Shown here piece after piece: positions 6,704 through 9,292 of a DNA stretch of 9,292 nucleotides (positions are counted from its first letter, which is position 1; every line of letters begins with the position of its first letter). The notes beneath the pieces are model-generated. The model was not told the origin of the DNA. It saw nothing but the letters and a program-made list of their open reading frames with translations, and ran no database searches. Made by a program: the position numbers and the translations under genes. The stretch is taken from contig JASFRS010000095.1 of NCBI GenBank assembly GCA_050114795.1, forward strand, positions 1-9,292. Direction: 5' to 3'. The DNA is from JASFRS01 sp050114795 (GTDB taxonomy: Bacteria; Pseudomonadota; Alphaproteobacteria; Sphingomonadales; CAKZYD01).

Positions 6704-7726
6704 CTATGCTTGTTTCAGGTGTTTCCGCCCCAAAAGCTCTGCAATCTGCACCGCGTTCAAGGCAGCACCTTTACGCAGATTATCAGAAACCACCCATAAG
6801 GATAACCCGTTTTCAACGGTCGGATCCTTGCGAATACGGGACACAAATGTGGCAAAGTCACCAACGCATTCGACAGGGGTCACATAACCTCCATCTTCGC
6901 GCTTATCGATAACCATACAGCCGGGGGCCTCACGCAGCAGGTCTCGCGCTTCCTCATCCGTGATGGGATTTTCAAATTCCAAATTCACTGCTTCCGCATG
7001 GCCGACAAAGACCGGCACGCGCACACAGGTGGCTTGAACTTTGATATCCGGGTCGAGGATTTTGTTGGTTTCAACCCGCATTTTCCACTCTTCTTTGGTA
7101 GAGCCATCATCCATGAACACATCAATATGCGGGATGACGTTGAAGGCGATTTGTTTGGTAAATTTCTCCGGATCTAGCGGATCATTCACAAAAACCGCGC
7201 GGGTCTGATTAAACAGCTCATCCATACCAGCAGTCCCTGCACCTGATACAGATTGATAAGTCGCCACGCTGATACGTTTGATTTTCGCTTTGTCGTGAAG
7301 CGGCTTTAAGGGAACCAGCATTTGCGCCGTCGAACAATTCGGATTGGCAATGATATTGCGCTTTTTATAAGCGTCAATCGCATCCCCATTTACCTCAGGC
7401 ACGATAAGTGGCACGTCTTCATCCACACGGAAAAGCGAGCTATTATCAATGACTACACAGCCTTGAGAGGCGGCTTTGGGTGCATATTCTTTGGAAACAG
7501 AAGACCCAGCCGCAAAAAGCGCGATGTCATATCCAGTGAAATCAAAGGTGGCAATATCCTTGACCTTGAGTGTGCGTTCTTCACCATAATGCACTTCCGT
7601 TCCAATAGAACGGGAGGATGCGAGCGCAACAACTTCATCCGCCGGAAACTGACGTTCCGACAATATGTTCAACATCTCACGGCCAACTTGACCGGTGGCA
7701 CCAACAACGACCACGCGGTAACCCAT
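6704..7726 (-). CDS. asd: Aspartate-semialdehyde dehydrogenase
   Basis: The enzyme reduces L-aspartyl-4-phosphate to aspartate semialdehyde with NADPH. This is the branch point to diaminopimelate/lysine, threonine and methionine, in the cytosol. The 340-residue protein has the NADP-binding GATGQVG at 9-15, the catalytic cysteine in NPNCST (C131), and QSVSGAG at 158-164. RVPVFVGH supplies the substrate arginine (R236) and the catalytic histidine (H243). WVVSDNLRKGAALNAVQIAE near the C terminus is diagnostic. Length is normal for the shorter, widely distributed class. The ATG at 7726 has AAAGGAGTG seven bases upstream, a strong ribosome site. It follows leuB on the same strand with a 114-base gap that includes a terminator, so it probably has some transcription of its own. 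No frameshift or missing residue seen. Confidence 0.98.
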   Translation of the reverse strand: MGYRVVVVGATGQVGREMLNILSERQFPADEVVALASSRSIGTEVHYGEERTLKVKDIATFDFTGYDIALFAAGSSVSKEYAPKAASQGCVVIDNSSLFRVDEDVPLIVPEVNGDAIDAYKKRNIIANPNCSTAQMLVPLKPLHDKAKIKRISVATYQSVSGAGTAGMDELFNQTRAVFVNDPLDPEKFTKQIAFNVIPHIDVFMDDGSTKEEWKMRVETNKILDPDIKVQATCVRVPVFVGHAEAVNLEFENPITDEEARDLLREAPGCMVIDKREDGGYVTPVECVGDFATFVSRIRKDPTVENGLSLWVVSDNLRKGAALNAVQIAELLGRKHLKQA

Positions 7727-7772
7727 GGTTTCACTCCTTTACATCTCAAAAAATAAGGCTTTTCGCACACGC

Positions 7773-7810
7773 AAAAAAGCCCGTGCGCTGGCGATAAACG
7801 CATCGGGCTT
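7773..7810 (-). terminator. Rho-independent terminator after leuB
   Basis: Read on the minus strand, AAGCCCG-A-TGCG (7810-7799) pairs with CGCA-CGGGCTT (7787-7777) as an 11-bp stem with one bulged A and an eleven-base loop. TTTT follows (7776-7773), continuing the TT of the stem. The stem lies 31 bases past the leuB stop. It should end much of the leu transcript before asd. Confidence 0.85.
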
Positions 7811-7840
7811 AAATGTCAATTCCTTGCGGAAATTTATTGC

Positions 7841-9004
7841 TTAGAGCAATTTTTGTTCACGCGCAGCTTTCTCAACCTGGTTCAAAACAGCATCCGTCAT
7901 AACGGTAGTTGAAACCCGTGCCATGCCGGGTGTCATAATATCCGTAGTCCGCATACCGCCCGCCAGAACTTTCTCCACAGCATTGCGAATGGTTGTGGCT
8001 GCCTCAGGTGCGCCAAGGCTGTATTCCAACGCCATCGCCACACTTAAAATCGCAGCAATGGGGTTGGCAACACCTTGCCCCGCAATATCAGGGGCAGAGC
8101 CATGAATAGGCTCATAAAGCGCAAAACGGCTGCCATTCTCGCGGGTCGGGCCAAGCGACGCGGATGGCAACATGCCAATAGAACCTGTCAACATGGAGGC
8201 TTCATCTGAAAGGATATCACCAAAAAGATTATCCGTTAGAATCACATCGAATTGTTTGGGGTCACGCACCAATTGCATCGCACAATTGTCCGCATACATA
8301 TGATCAAGCTGCACGTCTGGATATTCATCCGCGCCTAATTTTGCGACTTCTTCACGCCACAACAGACCCGCTTCCATTACATTGGCCTTATCAACGGACA
8401 TCACTCGGCCAGATCGGGTGCGCGCCAATTCAAAAGCAACGCGTGCCACACGGAGAATTTCATCTGTCTCATAATGATGCGTGTTAACACCGCGACGTTT
8501 GCCATTGCCTAAATTTTCAATGCCGCGCGGTTCGCCAAAATAAACGCCGCCGGTCAATTCCCGCACAATCATCATGTCAAAGCCAGATACGACTTCAGCT
8601 TTTAAAGTAGAGGCTACCGCCAAGGCGGGGTAGCAAAATGCCGGGCGCAGATTGGCAAAGACCTGCATCGCCTTGCGTAGCTCCAAAAGACCGCGTTCAG
8701 GACGAATGGCATAATCGATATTTTCCCATTTATGACCACCAACGGCCCCTAAAAGAACCGCATCCGCCTGACAGGCATCTTCAATCATCTGGCCGGTTGC
8801 CGGAACTCCGTGGGTGTCGATGCTGGCGCCACCGATGAGATCTTGGGTGACATCAATGTCCAACCCATAAATCATCGCGATATAGTCCAACACACGCCGT
8901 GCCTGGTTCAGGACCTCCGGCCCGACGCCATCTCCAGGAAGCATTAGAATTTTCATTGATTGTTTTTCCGGCCCTTCTTTATGTTGATTTGGTGATTGTG
9001 CCAT
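7841..9004 (-). CDS. leuB: 3-isopropylmalate dehydrogenase
   Basis: The enzyme oxidises and decarboxylates (2R,3S)-3-isopropylmalate to 4-methyl-2-oxopentanoate with NAD+, the third step of leucine synthesis. In the 387-residue reading, LPGDGVGPEV begins at 22. The substrate-binding arginines lie in RGLLELRKAM (R104, R110), NLRP (R120) and VREL (R148). The catalytic tyrosine is in GGVYFGEPRG (Y155) and the catalytic lysine in VDKANVM (K206). The metal-binding aspartates are in YADN (D239) and LTDNLFGDILSD (D263, D267). GSAPDIAG at 302-309 binds the NAD adenine. I chose the ATG at 9004 because GGGAGG precedes it by seven bases. A second in-frame ATG at 8956 gives the usual MKILMLPGDG start but has only a poor ribosome site. 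The first start adds 16 hydrophilic residues. It is 41 bases downstream of leuD, surely the same operon. Confidence 0.97.
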   Translation of the reverse strand: MAQSPNQHKEGPEKQSMKILMLPGDGVGPEVLNQARRVLDYIAMIYGLDIDVTQDLIGGASIDTHGVPATGQMIEDACQADAVLLGAVGGHKWENIDYAIRPERGLLELRKAMQVFANLRPAFCYPALAVASTLKAEVVSGFDMMIVRELTGGVYFGEPRGIENLGNGKRRGVNTHHYETDEILRVARVAFELARTRSGRVMSVDKANVMEAGLLWREEVAKLGADEYPDVQLDHMYADNCAMQLVRDPKQFDVILTDNLFGDILSDEASMLTGSIGMLPSASLGPTRENGSRFALYEPIHGSAPDIAGQGVANPIAAILSVAMALEYSLGAPEAATTIRNAVEKVLAGGMRTTDIMTPGMARVSTTVMTDAVLNQVEKAAREQKLL

Positions 9005-9010
9005 GATGAC

Positions 9011-9016
9011 ACCTCC
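9011..9016 (-). promoter_or_regulatory. Ribosome binding site deciding the leuB start
   Basis: GGGAGG on the minus strand, seven bases from the ATG at 9004, is the best Shine-Dalgarno in the leuD-leuB gap. The alternative ATG at 8956 has only CGGAA about eleven bases upstream. This favours the longer LeuB form. Confidence 0.65.
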
Positions 9017-9045
9017 CGCAATTACGCAACACTACTTGGATACTT

Positions 9046-9292
9046 TTAACTATAGAGCCAAGGGGAAATATTCCTCTGTTTGGCTTCAAAAGCTTCTATC
9101 TTGCCCTGGTTCGACAAGGTCAGCCCGATTTCATCAAGCCCTTCCAACATACAGTGTTTTTTAAAAGGATCATAATCGAAGCTTATAACATGTTGATTAG
9201 GGACAATAATTTTTTGTTCTTCTAAATCAATTCCAATTTCGTCTTTCTTCGCATCAACAAGCAATTTATCGATAACATTTTGTTCAAGCGTA
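9046..9292 (-). CDS. leuD: 3-isopropylmalate dehydratase small subunit, C-terminal part (cut by window edge)
   Basis: LeuD is the small subunit of isopropylmalate isomerase; with LeuC it converts 2-isopropylmalate to 3-isopropylmalate in leucine synthesis. About 81 C-terminal codons are present, and the 5' part lies beyond the right edge. The frame is open to base 9291, so the internal TTG at 9264 is not the start. The diagnostic tail is clear: IDLEEQKI, then FDYDPFKKHCMLEGLDEIG, then GKIEAFEAKQ and a terminal PWLYS. DPF(K/R)KHC(M/L)L.GLD(E/D)IGLTL is the conserved LeuD C-terminal signature. The stop TAA is at 9046-9048, 41 bases before the leuB start, fitting a leuC-leuD-leuB operon whose promoter is outside the window. 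The LeuC partner is not seen here but is expected upstream. Confidence 0.95.
   Translation of the reverse strand, partial: TLEQNVIDKLLVDAKKDEIGIDLEEQKIIVPNQHVISFDYDPFKKHCMLEGLDEIGLTLSNQGKIEAFEAKQRNISPWLYS

Noticed and set aside
7727..7772. A defined asd promoter in the short gap after the leuB terminator
   Set aside because: TTGCGT and TATTTT are present but at poor spacing, so no specific promoter could be supported.

Overview
The window looks like ordinary chromosome of an alphaproteobacterium. The evidence is the minus-strand order leuD, leuB, asd at the right end, which is common in that class, together with codon choice and Shine-Dalgarno usage. GC content by eye is near 50 %, moderate for the class; I cannot name a genus.

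Layout from left to right. Bases 1-236 have no gene but hold a dense run of hairpins and, next to the first gene, a short tandem repeat with a weak terminator. 237-1106 (minus) encodes a CitE/HpcH-type CoA-ester lyase. It is divergent from a CaCA-family cation antiporter at 1268-2230 (plus). The antiporter converges, over a bidirectional terminator, on a large M2-family (ACE-like) zinc dipeptidyl carboxypeptidase lipoprotein at 2293-4122 (minus). Upstream of that peptidase on the same strand is a small GFA/CENP-V zinc protein (4211-4642). The 475-base stretch 4643-5117 has no confident gene. It does contain a minus-strand open frame with protein-like composition and no good start (possible gene remnant) and two clear inverted repeats. 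5118-6587 (plus) encodes a TrkH potassium-uptake subunit. A strong 12-bp-stem terminator separates it from the convergent asd (6704-7726, minus). Upstream of asd are leuB (7841-9004) and the C-terminal part of leuD (9046-9292, cut by the window edge).

Functional picture. leuD and leuB act in leucine biosynthesis: isopropylmalate isomerase small subunit, then isopropylmalate dehydrogenase. asd makes aspartate semialdehyde for lysine/diaminopimelate, threonine and methionine. A good rho-independent terminator between leuB and asd suggests asd is at least partly uncoupled from the leu genes. The other genes are single housekeeping or accessory functions (ion transport, peptide degradation, CoA-ester metabolism) with no sign of one shared system.

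I see no tRNA, rRNA, CRISPR array, insertion sequence, phage gene or defence system. I found no convincing undescribed system. The points most worth a second look are the structured element at 1-165, the orphan frame at 4698-4958, the hairpin ahead of trkH, and the start site of leuB.
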